Numbered from the stretch's first letter, positions 1 through 6,015 are shown. The stretch: DNA of 8,162 bases from an uncultured Pseudomonadota bacterium (GCA_903864555.1 CAIPGJ010000171.1:1-8162); one strand, 5' to 3'. The notes: generated by a model not told the origin, from the letters alone. A program made the numbers and translations.

Positions 1-540
1 CATGCGGCCCACGGCATCCAGCTTGGCCGGATCGATGCGATAGGTCGGGCCGACGATGGCGTCATCCACCTGCACATGGATGATCTCGCCGATGATGATC
101 TTGCGCGTCTCGGTAATGCTGACGAACTGCTGCAGGCGGCACTCCATGTGGGCCGGCGCCTCCTTCACGCGCGGCGCCTTGACCTTGACCGAGGGCACCG
201 GCGTGAGGCCGGTGATCTCGAACTCGTCGATGTCGGCGGGACATTCCAGCGAGCTGAGATTCATCGCCTGGGCGATGCTGCGCGACACCACGTTGAGCAC
301 GAACTCGCCCGTCTCCTCGATGTTGGCGTAGCTGTCCTTGGGGCCGCCGGGCCGGTGATTGACGCCCAGCACCACCACCCCGGGAACCCCCGACATGAGA
401 TTGAAGAAGCTGTAGGGGGCGACGTTGAAATTGCCCGCCTTGTCGGCCGTGGAGACAAAGCCGATGGGCCGGGGCACCACCAGCCCCATGACCAGCTTGT
501 ACTGTTCTTCCTGCTTGATCCTGTCGAGATGGATTTCCAT
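1..540 (-). CDS. Flavin reductase-like protein, DIM6/NTAB family (3' end cut by window edge)
   Basis: The reverse strand translates without a stop for 180 codons from the ATG at 540 to the window edge. The start reads MEIHLDRIKQEEQYKL and is followed by RPIGFVST (residues 24-31) and NVAPYSFFN (39-47), the FMN-binding signature of DIM6/NTAB-type flavin reductase-like proteins. The visible part ends in AVGRM, which in this family usually comes a few tens of residues before the C-terminus, so a short tail is missing. The start is supported by a GGAGGAG Shine-Dalgarno with 6-nt spacing. Family members bind FMN in a split-barrel fold; some reduce flavin with NAD(P)H for a partner monooxygenase and many have no known role. 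It is last in the co-directional series and follows a 125-nt AT-rich gap that looks like its own promoter. It differs from the short HpaC-type reductase at 6016-6543, so the two are not a recent duplication. The family is confident; the substrate is unknown. Confidence 0.88.
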   Translation of the reverse strand, partial: MEIHLDRIKQEEQYKLVMGLVVPRPIGFVSTADKAGNFNVAPYSFFNLMSGVPGVVVLGVNHRPGGPKDSYANIEETGEFVLNVVSRSIAQAMNLSSLECPADIDEFEITGLTPVPSVKVKAPRVKEAPAHMECRLQQFVSITETRKIIIGEIIHVQVDDAIVGPTYRIDPAKLDAVGRM

Positions 541-546
541 GACCTG

Positions 547-553
547 CTCCTCC
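547..553 (-). promoter_or_regulatory. Shine-Dalgarno of the left-edge flavin reductase
   Basis: GGAGGAG on the reverse strand, 6 nt before the ATG at 540. It is the strongest ribosome-binding site nearby and fixes that start. Confidence 0.75.
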
Positions 554-570
554 GGATGGTTGGGCACTGC

Positions 571-645
571 TCTTGTTTGATATCAATTACTTTATAGACC
601 CAATGATCGTAATGGGTATCACCGTGAATTGATTACAATGATCCC
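571..645 (-). promoter_or_regulatory. AT-rich promoter/operator region upstream of the left-edge flavin reductase
   Basis: By hand count, 571-640 is about one-third G+C, against a clearly GC-rich surround. Read on the minus strand it contains TATAAA (591-596, five of six matches to a -10 box) without a convincing -35 at 16-18 bp, which would fit an activator-dependent promoter. It also holds a perfect 10-bp palindrome TTGATATCAA (577-586), a GATCATT direct repeat (copies within 602-612 and 635-645) and an ATTG-4-CAAT inverted repeat near 628-639. These are plausible operator half-sites. The promoter call is an inference, and the regulator could be the local LysR protein or one encoded elsewhere. 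Confidence 0.5.
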
Positions 646-665
646 GCTCGACATCGTCGCTCGGG

Positions 666-1664
666 TCATTCGGCTTTCAGCTTGGCCTCGCGTATCACCT
701 TGCCCAGGCGCGTCATTTCCGCCTTGATGTGGGCGGAAAATTCCTCGGGTGTGCTGCCAATGGGCTCGGCACCCTCGCCGGCCAGGCGCTCGCGCACCTC
801 CGCGGTCTTCACCGCACGCACCACTTCCACATTCAGCCGCTGCACCACCGGCCGCGGCGTGGCCGCCGGCACCAGGATGCCGTACCAGGAGCCGGCCTCA
901 TAGCCGGTGACGCCGGCCTCGGCCAGGGTCGGCAGGTCGGGCATCAGCGGCGAGCGGCTGCGACTGGACACCGCCAGCGCCTTCACTTTGCCCGACTTGA
1001 TCTGCGGCACCAGCGCGACAATGCTGTTGAACATCACCTGGATCTGCCCGCCCAGGATGTCGGTGAGTGCCGGGGCGAAACCCTTGTAGGGCACGTGCAC
1101 CATGCTCACGCCGGCCAGCGACTCGTACAGCAGCGTGGCCAGGTGCGAGGAACTGCCGTTGCCATTGGTGGCGTAGTTGTATTTGCCCGGATTGGCCTTG
1201 AGCAGCGCGGTCAGCTCGCCGAGGTTGCGCACGTTGACACTATTGGCGACCACCACCACCGATGGCGCCGAGGCAATCAGCGAGACTGGCGCGAAATCCT
1301 TCACCGCGTCATACGGCAGGTTGGGCATCAGGCTGGGATTGACCGCGTGGCTGCCGACCCCGCCGAGGAACAGCGTGTAGCCATCGGCCGGGGCGCGTGC
1401 AGCGGCCTCGGCCCCGATGACACCACCGGCACCCGGGCGGTTGTCCACCACCACCTGCTGGCCCAGCGGCCCGCTGATCTGGGCCGCGATGGCGCGCGCC
1501 ACGGTGTCATTGCCGCCGCCAGGCGCAAAGGGCACGATGAAACGCAGGGTACGTGTGGGCCAGGTCTGTGCCTGCACCACGTTGCTGACGCTGCCCAGAC
1601 CCACCAGCAGGGCAGACAGGGTGGTGCCCAGCAATGCGCGGCGCGTGGTTGGATGGATGCTCAT
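666..1664 (-). CDS. Bug-family TTT transporter periplasmic substrate-binding protein (332 aa)
   Basis: This is a complete 332-aa secreted receptor of the Bug (TctC) family. The N-terminus has a twin arginine (TTRRALLG, residues 6-13), a hydrophobic stretch to about residue 25 and a likely cleavage site after VQA (30-32), so export may be by Sec or Tat. The mature part starts TWPTRTLRFIVPFAPGGGND, the usual first strand and ligand loop. VVVDNRPGAGGVIGAEA (71-87) and APADGYTL (91-98) are the hallmark family motifs. Length and motif order are normal. Such proteins bind small carboxylates such as dicarboxylates, aromatic acids or amino acids; some deliver to a TctA/TctB permease and others act as sensors. 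No permease genes are visible here. The start is supported by TGGAGAA about 6 nt upstream of the ATG. It lies 132 nt downstream of the hotdog gene, after a leader with a small hairpin. The ligand cannot be predicted. Confidence 0.93.
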   Translation of the reverse strand: MSIHPTTRRALLGTTLSALLVGLGSVSNVVQAQTWPTRTLRFIVPFAPGGGNDTVARAIAAQISGPLGQQVVVDNRPGAGGVIGAEAAARAPADGYTLFLGGVGSHAVNPSLMPNLPYDAVKDFAPVSLIASAPSVVVVANSVNVRNLGELTALLKANPGKYNYATNGNGSSSHLATLLYESLAGVSMVHVPYKGFAPALTDILGGQIQVMFNSIVALVPQIKSGKVKALAVSSRSRSPLMPDLPTLAEAGVTGYEAGSWYGILVPAATPRPVVQRLNVEVVRAVKTAEVRERLAGEGAEPIGSTPEEFSAHIKAEMTRLGKVIREAKLKAE

Positions 1665-1688
1665 GAGGTTCTCCAGTAAAGATGAAAC

Positions 1689-1702
1689 CGGGACGAATCC
1701 CG
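1689..1702 (-). other. Small TTCG-loop hairpin in the leader of the 666-1664 receptor gene
   Basis: On the minus strand, CGGGA and TCCCG are separated by TTCG, giving a perfect 5-bp stem with a UUCG loop in RNA. It is followed by GTTTCATCTTT and then the receptor's Shine-Dalgarno. It could be a weak terminator or attenuator after the hotdog gene, or simply leader structure. The stem is short and the T tract is interrupted. Confidence 0.3.
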
Positions 1703-1753
1703 CGATGTCAGATGTCCTGTGCTGAGGATGGCCGCTCCTGCAGGCGCTTGAAC

Positions 1754-1794
1754 GCCGGCACCGGCAACGGAATCCAGCAGGCGGCTGTTCAGCC
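1754..1794. repeat. Two short inverted repeats in the hotdog-to-receptor gap
   Basis: GGCTG-TT-CAGCC (1783-1794) lies directly after the hotdog stop codon, and GCCGG-CA-CCGGC (1754-1765) lies 18 nt further on. Both are perfect 5-bp arms with 2-nt centres. They may be transcript-end structure, but in GC-rich DNA such short arms also occur by chance. Confidence 0.25.
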
Positions 1795-1796
1795 CC

Positions 1797-2819
1797 TCAA
1801 TGTCCGGCAGCCTTGTCTGGATGCACATGGTGTTCCGGATAGACATGCGTGGTGACCACCTCCAGCACGCGATGGCCTTCCGCATCGTTGATCTCGGTCA
1901 GCACCACGCACACCGTGCGGCCATGCTGCAGGATGCGCGAGCGCACCTTCAGCTTGTGGCCGCTGCCGGCGCGGATGTACCACGCGGTGGCACTGGACAG
2001 CACCGAGGCCGTGGGCACGGCCTTCATGGCCGTGGTCACCGCCATGGCGAACAGCACGCCGCCCTGGGCATGCCCGACGCGATTGCCGTTGTGCAAGGCC
2101 AGTGGCACGCTGCACACTGCGCCGTCCCTGGTCTGCCGCGGCAACTGGGACCAGAAATGCTCGATGAAGGCGTGGCCGTGCCGGCCGGTGTCCTTCTCGG
2201 CCGCGCGCTGCGCCGCAGTGGCCCGGCGCAGGATGTCGCGCTCACGCTCGTGCAGTTGCGTATCGGGAATGGCGGCGATGCCCTGCGCCTTGTGCAGTTC
2301 GAACCAGGGCACGTCGCTCAGCTGCGCACCGGGCGGTGCAGGCGGCGTGCCAAAGCTGGCATTGGCGCGGATCAGCAGGTCCTTGCCGGCATACACCTCC
2401 CCGCTCACCCGCCCCTGTTTCGAGGAGATGCCCTGGATGAGGCCTTCATAGCGGGTGTCGGCGCGGATCTCGCCGCGCGCCGGGATGCCGGTGAAATTGA
2501 ACTGCATGGTCAGGGTGGCCATGCGGATGGCCTGCCCCAGGTGCACACGCATGGCGCCGCCCAGGGCCAGGTCGGTGACCACGGCGATGGCGCCGAAGTT
2601 CACCGTGCCATCGGCATTGGTGCAATGCGGCCCTTCCGGGATCGAGATGCTGACGCCCTGCTGGTCCAGGCGGTGGGTGTGCAGGCCGAGGAAGAATCCG
2701 GGAAAGTGCAGGCCCGGCATGCGGCTGGCTGCAACGGCGTGCGCCACATGCTCGATGACTGCAGGACGCGGCTTGGCGAGTCGCTTCCGGGTTGTGCTGC
2801 TCTGTTGACCGTCAGGCAT
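1797..2819 (-). CDS. Tandem-hotdog PaaI/acyl-CoA thioesterase-like protein (340 aa)
   Basis: At 340 aa this is about twice a single PaaI hotdog and reads as two repeats. Repeat 1 (about 35-155) has NFGAIAVVTDLALGGAM (74-90), matching the central hotdog helix, with Asp83 where many PaaI/YbgC enzymes carry the acidic residue. Repeat 2 (about 232-328) has NRVGHAQGGVLFAMAVTTAM (246-265), with H-x-Q-G-G resembling the family's HGG motif but Thr-Thr where an Asp might be expected. The residues 160-230 in between are charged and probably helical, joining the two. Hotdog thioesterases hydrolyse acyl- or aryl-CoA esters in the cytoplasm at a dimer interface, so the protein may form an intramolecular pseudo-dimer with complementary half-sites. 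Beside an oxygenase, a hydrolase and carboxylate receptors, a role in freeing CoA during catabolism is plausible. The ATG at 2819 lacks a clear Shine-Dalgarno, so the start is uncertain; the next in-frame Met is residue 34. A hydratase-like function is not excluded. Confidence 0.85.
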   Translation of the reverse strand: MPDGQQSSTTRKRLAKPRPAVIEHVAHAVAASRMPGLHFPGFFLGLHTHRLDQQGVSISIPEGPHCTNADGTVNFGAIAVVTDLALGGAMRVHLGQAIRMATLTMQFNFTGIPARGEIRADTRYEGLIQGISSKQGRVSGEVYAGKDLLIRANASFGTPPAPPGAQLSDVPWFELHKAQGIAAIPDTQLHERERDILRRATAAQRAAEKDTGRHGHAFIEHFWSQLPRQTRDGAVCSVPLALHNGNRVGHAQGGVLFAMAVTTAMKAVPTASVLSSATAWYIRAGSGHKLKVRSRILQHGRTVCVVLTEINDAEGHRVLEVVTTHVYPEHHVHPDKAAGH

Positions 2820-2889
2820 GGCGTGAGTCAGGGTTTCTGGAAAGGATGCGGGAGGGCTATTTTCTCATGCAGTCCGGGCAGGACATCCC

Positions 2890-2928
2890 CACCCGGGTGC
2901 CCTGCGCGGGCGGGACATGGGCCCGCGC
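2890..2928. repeat. Strong GC hairpin plus palindrome between the 2989 receptor and the hotdog gene
   Basis: Arms GCGCGGGC (2904-2911) and GCCCGCGC (2921-2928) form a perfect 8-bp, nearly all-GC stem with a 9-nt loop. Next to it is a 10-bp palindrome CACCCGGGTG (2890-2899). Both sit about 60-100 nt past the receptor stop codon. There is no T run on either side, so this is not a canonical intrinsic terminator. It may stabilise the 3' end of the upstream message, form a Rho-dependent end, or be a dyadic intergenic repeat. The rest of the 2820-2988 gap shows only a minor 5-bp dyad (2949-2961). Confidence 0.45.
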
Positions 2929-2988
2929 TGTGGCAGCCGCTGACCGTCGCGGGCCACCCGCTGCTGGCTGCGGACTGCGCTGCCGGGA

Positions 2989-3981
2989 TCACTCGGGCTT
3001 GGCGCCGCGATCCTTCAACAGTTTCGACCAGCGGTCCTGTTCCTTGCGCAGGAAAGCGCTGAATTCAGCCGGGGAATTGCCCACCGCCTCGACGCCCAGG
3101 CCGAACAGCTTTTCCTGGATGTCAGGCAGGTGCAGGGCGCGCACCGAATCGGCGTTGACCTTGTTGATCAGCTCCGGCGGCGTCTTCAGATGCATCTGCA
3201 GGCCGTACCAGCCCAGCAGTTCATAGCCGGGCACGGTGTCGGAGATGGGTGCCACGCCCGGCATCAGACGCGTGGGCTTGGTGTAGGTGATCCCCAGCGG
3301 GCGGATCCTACCGCTTTGCACGAAGGTGTGGACAGTGGGGCCGGCGGGGCAATAGGCGACCACCTGCTCGGCCACCACCGCATTCATCGCCGCTGGCGAG
3401 GTCGGGTGCGGCACATGGTTCATCTTCAGGCCGGCCAGTTCATTGAAGGCCTCGATGCACAGATGCGAGGAACCCCACTGGCCCGAGGACGAATACATCA
3501 ATTGCCCGGGGCGTGCCTTGACGTAGGCCACCCACTCGGCAATGTTTTTCACCGGCAAGGCACTGGGCACGGCGATGGCAAAGGGTGTGGAGCCGACCAT
3601 GGTGACGGCGGCAAACTCGGTGGCCAGCTGGTAGCGCTGGTACATCAGGGTGCCGATCAGCTGTGTCATGGCCATCAGGATCATGGCGTGGCCGTCAGCG
3701 GGCAGCTTGGCCAGCGCCTCGGCGCCGATCAGGCCGGTGGCGCCGGGCCGGTTCTCGGCGATCACGGGTTGCCCCCACGCTTCGCCCAGCTTGCCGCCCA
3801 GCAGGCGCGCCACCAGGTCGGTGGGCGACCCCGGCCCATTCGGCACGATCATGCGCACGGGCCTGGCCGGAAAATTCTGCGCGACAGCCGGCATGGCCGA
3901 GACCAGCGCGAAAGCCGACAGGCAGACGGCTGACGTGTGCTTCAGCCTGCGGCGAAAATCACTGTATTGATGACGGTTCAT
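2989..3981 (-). CDS. Bug-family TTT transporter periplasmic substrate-binding protein (330 aa)
   Basis: This is a second receptor of the same family as 666-1664 but clearly divergent from it. The ATG at 3981 is chosen over the in-frame ATG at 4071 because AGGAGGAG lies 5 nt upstream and because the longer form would add a non-hydrophobic N-terminus and overlap the LysR gene. From this start there is a basic N-terminus (FRRRLKH), a hydrophobic core (about 17-31) and a cleavage site after AVA (32-34) before QNFPARPVRMIVP. Family motifs are NGPGSPTDLVARLL (48-61), AENRPGATGLIGAEAL (75-90) and LPADGHAM (93-100). Its first loop is NGPGSPTD where the other receptor has FAPGGGND; this contacts ligand carboxylate in known family members, so a different ligand is likely. 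The gene follows the LysR gene by 82 nt. No permease subunits are visible. Ligand unknown. Confidence 0.93.
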   Translation of the reverse strand: MNRHQYSDFRRRLKHTSAVCLSAFALVSAMPAVAQNFPARPVRMIVPNGPGSPTDLVARLLGGKLGEAWGQPVIAENRPGATGLIGAEALAKLPADGHAMILMAMTQLIGTLMYQRYQLATEFAAVTMVGSTPFAIAVPSALPVKNIAEWVAYVKARPGQLMYSSSGQWGSSHLCIEAFNELAGLKMNHVPHPTSPAAMNAVVAEQVVAYCPAGPTVHTFVQSGRIRPLGITYTKPTRLMPGVAPISDTVPGYELLGWYGLQMHLKTPPELINKVNADSVRALHLPDIQEKLFGLGVEAVGNSPAEFSAFLRKEQDRWSKLLKDRGAKPE

Positions 3982-3986
3982 GGACG

Positions 3987-3994
3987 CTCCTCCT
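3987..3994 (-). promoter_or_regulatory. Shine-Dalgarno that decides the receptor start at 3981
   Basis: AGGAGGAG on the minus strand, 5 nt before the ATG at 3981. It rules against the ATG at 4071, which is 90 nt further upstream and inside the LysR coding end. Confidence 0.75.
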
Positions 3995-4042
3995 GGGTGA
4001 CGGCTTGGATGCCGTTGATGTGGTCCGCCCGCTCCTGCCGAC

Positions 4043-4060
4043 GGACTCTTTTTTGGACTC
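4043..4060. repeat. GGACTC direct repeat around a T6 tract
   Basis: GGACTC (4043-4048), TTTTTT (4049-4054) and GGACTC (4055-4060) form a perfect direct repeat just past the LysR stop codon. On the plus strand a GTCCG/CGGAC dyad (4023-4027 with 4042-4046, 14-nt loop) ends just before TCTTTTTT, which looks like a weak plus-strand terminator, although no plus-strand gene ends here. On the minus strand the dyad falls in the leader of the receptor gene. It may be chance. Confidence 0.3.
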
Positions 4061-4063
4061 ATT

Positions 4064-4936
4064 TCAGACACGCGTGATTTCGACCAGAAAATCGATCATG
4101 GCGCGCACCTTGCTGGGAATGAACTTGGTCGGCGAATACACCACCGACATGGAGGTGCCCGGCATGCGGTTCTTCGCCAGGCATTCCACCAGCGTGCCGG
4201 CTTCCAGGTCCTGGCGCAACAGCCACCAGTTGGCATGCACCAGCCCCAAGCCGAGCAGCGCAGCTTCTCGAACCAGGTCACCGCTGCGCATCACGAGGTT
4301 GCCACTGACCGCCACTTCGACGATGCGCCCGTCTTCCCGGAATTGCCACAGCGCGGCATGCCGGACCAGGCAGTTGTGCGCCATCACCTCGTCCACCCGC
4401 TTGGGCATGCCGTGCCGGCTGAAGTATTCCGGGGAGGCACAGCAGACCCGCGGCCCGCGGGTAAGCGGGCGGCTGGCAAAGCGCGCATCCTTCACTTCGC
4501 CCACCACGACGGCCAGGTTCATGCCCGATTCGATGAAATCGGCATAGCGATCACCGAGGCTGATCTCCACCTGGATGTCCGGATAGCGCGTATAGAACTC
4601 CGCCAGGCGGGGCAGCAGGTTGACCCTGGCAAAGAATGCCGGGCACATGATGGACAGCTTGCCGCGCACCTGCACCTGCGACTGCCGCAGGGAATTCTCG
4701 ACATTGTCCAGTTCGCCGAAGACCTTCAGGCAGCTGGCGTAATACTCGCGCCCGAACTCGGTGATGGAGATGCGGCGCGTGGTACGCACCAGCAACTGGG
4801 TGCCCAGTTCCTCCTCGAGACGGCTGACATGCTTGGTGACGGCCGAGACCGACACCCCCATGCGCCGGGCAGCACCGGTAAAACCGCCGCTTTCAACCAC
4901 ATTGGCAAAGGCCTGCATACCCAGCAGCTTGTTCAT
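4064..4936 (-). CDS. LysR-type transcriptional regulator (290 aa)
   Basis: The 290-aa length is typical for the LysR family. The winged helix-turn-helix spans residues 1-62 (MNKLLGMQAFANVVESGGFT, then AARRMGVSVSAVTKHVSRLE at 22-41, with recognition helix SVSAVTKHVSRLE) and is followed by the wing TTRRISITEFG. The linker helix and periplasmic-binding-like effector domain run from about 90 to 290, starting RGKLSIMCP. The sequence style resembles the CrgA-like subgroup. It binds DNA as a multimer and responds to a small metabolite. The gene is unusual in lying inside the series in the same direction as its neighbours rather than divergently. Likely targets are the regions upstream of the LLM gene, the left-edge flavin reductase or its own start, but this is inferred from position only. 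The start has CAGGAA about 6 nt upstream. A terminator-like element lies between it and the hydrolase gene. Confidence 0.93.
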   Translation of the reverse strand: MNKLLGMQAFANVVESGGFTGAARRMGVSVSAVTKHVSRLEEELGTQLLVRTTRRISITEFGREYYASCLKVFGELDNVENSLRQSQVQVRGKLSIMCPAFFARVNLLPRLAEFYTRYPDIQVEISLGDRYADFIESGMNLAVVVGEVKDARFASRPLTRGPRVCCASPEYFSRHGMPKRVDEVMAHNCLVRHAALWQFREDGRIVEVAVSGNLVMRSGDLVREAALLGLGLVHANWWLLRQDLEAGTLVECLAKNRMPGTSMSVVYSPTKFIPSKVRAMIDFLVEITRV

Positions 4937-4965
4937 GGATGTTCCTGCAGGAGTTCAGGCAGCCC

Positions 4966-4993
4966 GGAAAACAAGGACGCCGCAGCCTGCGGC
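4966..4993 (-). terminator. Probable weak intrinsic terminator after the hydrolase gene
   Basis: On the minus strand, arms GCCGCA and TGCGGC (4979-4984 and 4988-4993) form a perfect 6-bp GC stem with a 3-nt loop. It is followed by GTCCTTGTTTTCC, a T-rich but interrupted tract. It starts about 35 nt after the hydrolase stop codon and ends about 30 nt before the LysR ATG. This would end the LLM-reductase-hydrolase transcript, leaving the LysR gene to be read through or started separately. The tract is imperfect, so termination may be partial. Confidence 0.42.
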
Positions 4994-5027
4994 CACGGCG
5001 CCCCCGGCGGAACCTGCCCGGCACGGA

Positions 5028-5867
5028 TCAGGGCTTGACAGCCTTGGTGCAGAAGTCGATCAGTTCCTGGGCGAAGCCTTCCGGATCGTCGATCATCGGG
5101 AAGTGCCCGGCGTTCGGCACGGTCCTGATGGGCATCTGCGGGGCTGCCGCAGCGTAACGTTCCTTGAGCGAAATGGTCGGGCCCTTGGCGCCGTAGAGCA
5201 CCATCGCGGGCGAGGTGATCTTCTTCACCGCGGCATCGAGGTTGAACAGGCGCATCGCCCACATCACGCTGACCATGGTCTTGCCGCCGGCCTTGTTGCG
5301 GTCGATGTTCCAGCGCGTCAGCACCTCGTCATCCACCTTGTTCAGACGGTGGCCGACTTCCTCCTTCGACTGGGTCGGGATGCCGAAGTTGGCTTCGGTA
5401 TGGCCCCAACGGGCGCCCCATTCCTCATTGGAGCGATAAGGCGTCTCGACGATGACGGCGGATAGCGTGCGCTCGGGGAACAGGCTGGCAAAGCCGACCG
5501 TGATGCTGCCGCCGCAGGAACAACCGGAGATGTGCGCCGCCTTGATCCCCAGTGCAGTCATGAATTCGGCCAGGGCCCGGCTGTAGTCGGAGATGGTGTA
5601 GTGGCGCGTCAACGGGTCGCAATCACCGTGGCCCGGCATCTCCCAGAGGATCACGCGAAAGTGCTTCGACAGCGATGTGAGCGACTCGGCGTACTGGTAG
5701 ACCGACCCGCCATTGGTGTGGATGAGGATCAGGGGCTGCCCACTCCCCGCTTCGTGGTAGTGCATGCGCCCATGACTGGCTGTCTTGACGAAACCTTCCT
5801 TGGGCTGAGTTTTTTCCTGTGTGGCCATGCTTGCTTCCCCTTTTTTCTTCTTGCCTCTGGTTGCCAT
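5028..5867 (-). CDS. Alpha/beta hydrolase fold protein (279 aa)
   Basis: From the ATG at 5867 the product is 279 aa. Visible fold motifs are PLILIHTNGG (45-54, oxyanion-hole strand and loop), LWEMPGHGD (74-82), the nucleophile elbow GCSCGG (115-120, Ser117 in G-x-S-x-G) and NAGHFPMID (252-260, His255). The usual acid position after strand 7 reads VLYGAKGPT, with Gly229 where Asp is normal; Glu141 after strand 6 is a possible substitute. The start is chosen because GGGAGGA lies 7 nt upstream. A second in-frame ATG at 5828 (residue 14) also has GGGGAAG 5 nt upstream. The residues between are lysine-rich (RGKKKKGEAS), unlike a signal peptide, so the protein should be cytoplasmic. Relatives include aromatic ring-cleavage-product hydrolases, lactonases, esterases and haloperoxidase-like enzymes; the reaction cannot be chosen from sequence. 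It lies 148 nt after the flavin reductase gene. Confidence 0.9.
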   Translation of the reverse strand: MATRGKKKKGEASMATQEKTQPKEGFVKTASHGRMHYHEAGSGQPLILIHTNGGSVYQYAESLTSLSKHFRVILWEMPGHGDCDPLTRHYTISDYSRALAEFMTALGIKAAHISGCSCGGSITVGFASLFPERTLSAVIVETPYRSNEEWGARWGHTEANFGIPTQSKEEVGHRLNKVDDEVLTRWNIDRNKAGGKTMVSVMWAMRLFNLDAAVKKITSPAMVLYGAKGPTISLKERYAAAAPQMPIRTVPNAGHFPMIDDPEGFAQELIDFCTKAVKP

Positions 5868-5881
5868 GAATGAATCCTCCC
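5834..5881 (-). promoter_or_regulatory. Two Shine-Dalgarno sequences serving alternative hydrolase starts
   Basis: GGGAGGA (5875-5881) lies 7 nt before the ATG at 5867, and GGGGAAG (5834-5840) lies 5 nt before the in-frame ATG at 5828. Both products begin Met-Ala-Thr. The upstream site matches the consensus better and is taken as the main start. Confidence 0.5.
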
Positions 5882-5994
5882 GTGTGTAACCCATGAATCT
5901 TGCAGCATTGCGACGCCGGACTCCGAGCCGCAGCACCCCGGCGAAGGCAGGAGGCCGCCCTCGCCAGCGCAAAAGTGTACCGCCAGAATCGGCT

Positions 5995-6015
5995 TTGCCG
6001 CGAGTACCGCGGCAA
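5995..6015 (-). other. 8-bp hairpin directly after the flavin reductase stop codon
   Basis: On the minus strand, TTGCCGCG and CGCGGCAA flank the 5-nt loop GTACT in a perfect 8-bp stem that begins at the first base after the TGA. No T tract follows (AGCCGATTCTGG), so it is not a canonical terminator. It may protect the 3' end of the LLM-reductase message or cause partial termination. The rest of the gap to the hydrolase (5868-5994) shows no clear promoter. Confidence 0.5.

Noticed and set aside
729..1679. Plus-strand open frame opposite the first Bug receptor
   Set aside because: Antisense shadow of a receptor with signal peptide and all family motifs.
1800..3062. Long plus-strand open frame (420 codons) opposite the hotdog gene
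   Set aside because: It is antisense to a clear thioesterase-family gene, its translation is rich in His, Gly, Arg and Gln without motifs, and long antisense frames are expected in GC-rich coding DNA.
3130..3933. Plus-strand open frame opposite the second Bug receptor
   Set aside because: Antisense shadow; the translation is dominated by Gly, His and Arg with no family signature.
3982..4071. Extended N-terminus for the second receptor from the ATG at 4071
   Set aside because: It would put a Pro/Ser/Gly/His-rich stretch before the signal peptide, overlap the LysR stop codon and ignore the AGGAGGAG site before 3981.
5834..5852. A6 tract in the hydrolase start as a programmed frameshift site
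   Set aside because: The AAAAAAG heptamer is not in the phase needed for -1 slippage, and the downstream frame 0 is the real protein.
5868..5972. Extended hydrolase start at 5972 or 5894
   Set aside because: The best Shine-Dalgarno (5875-5881) would be inside the coding region, and the added Arg-rich residues do not resemble a family N-terminus.
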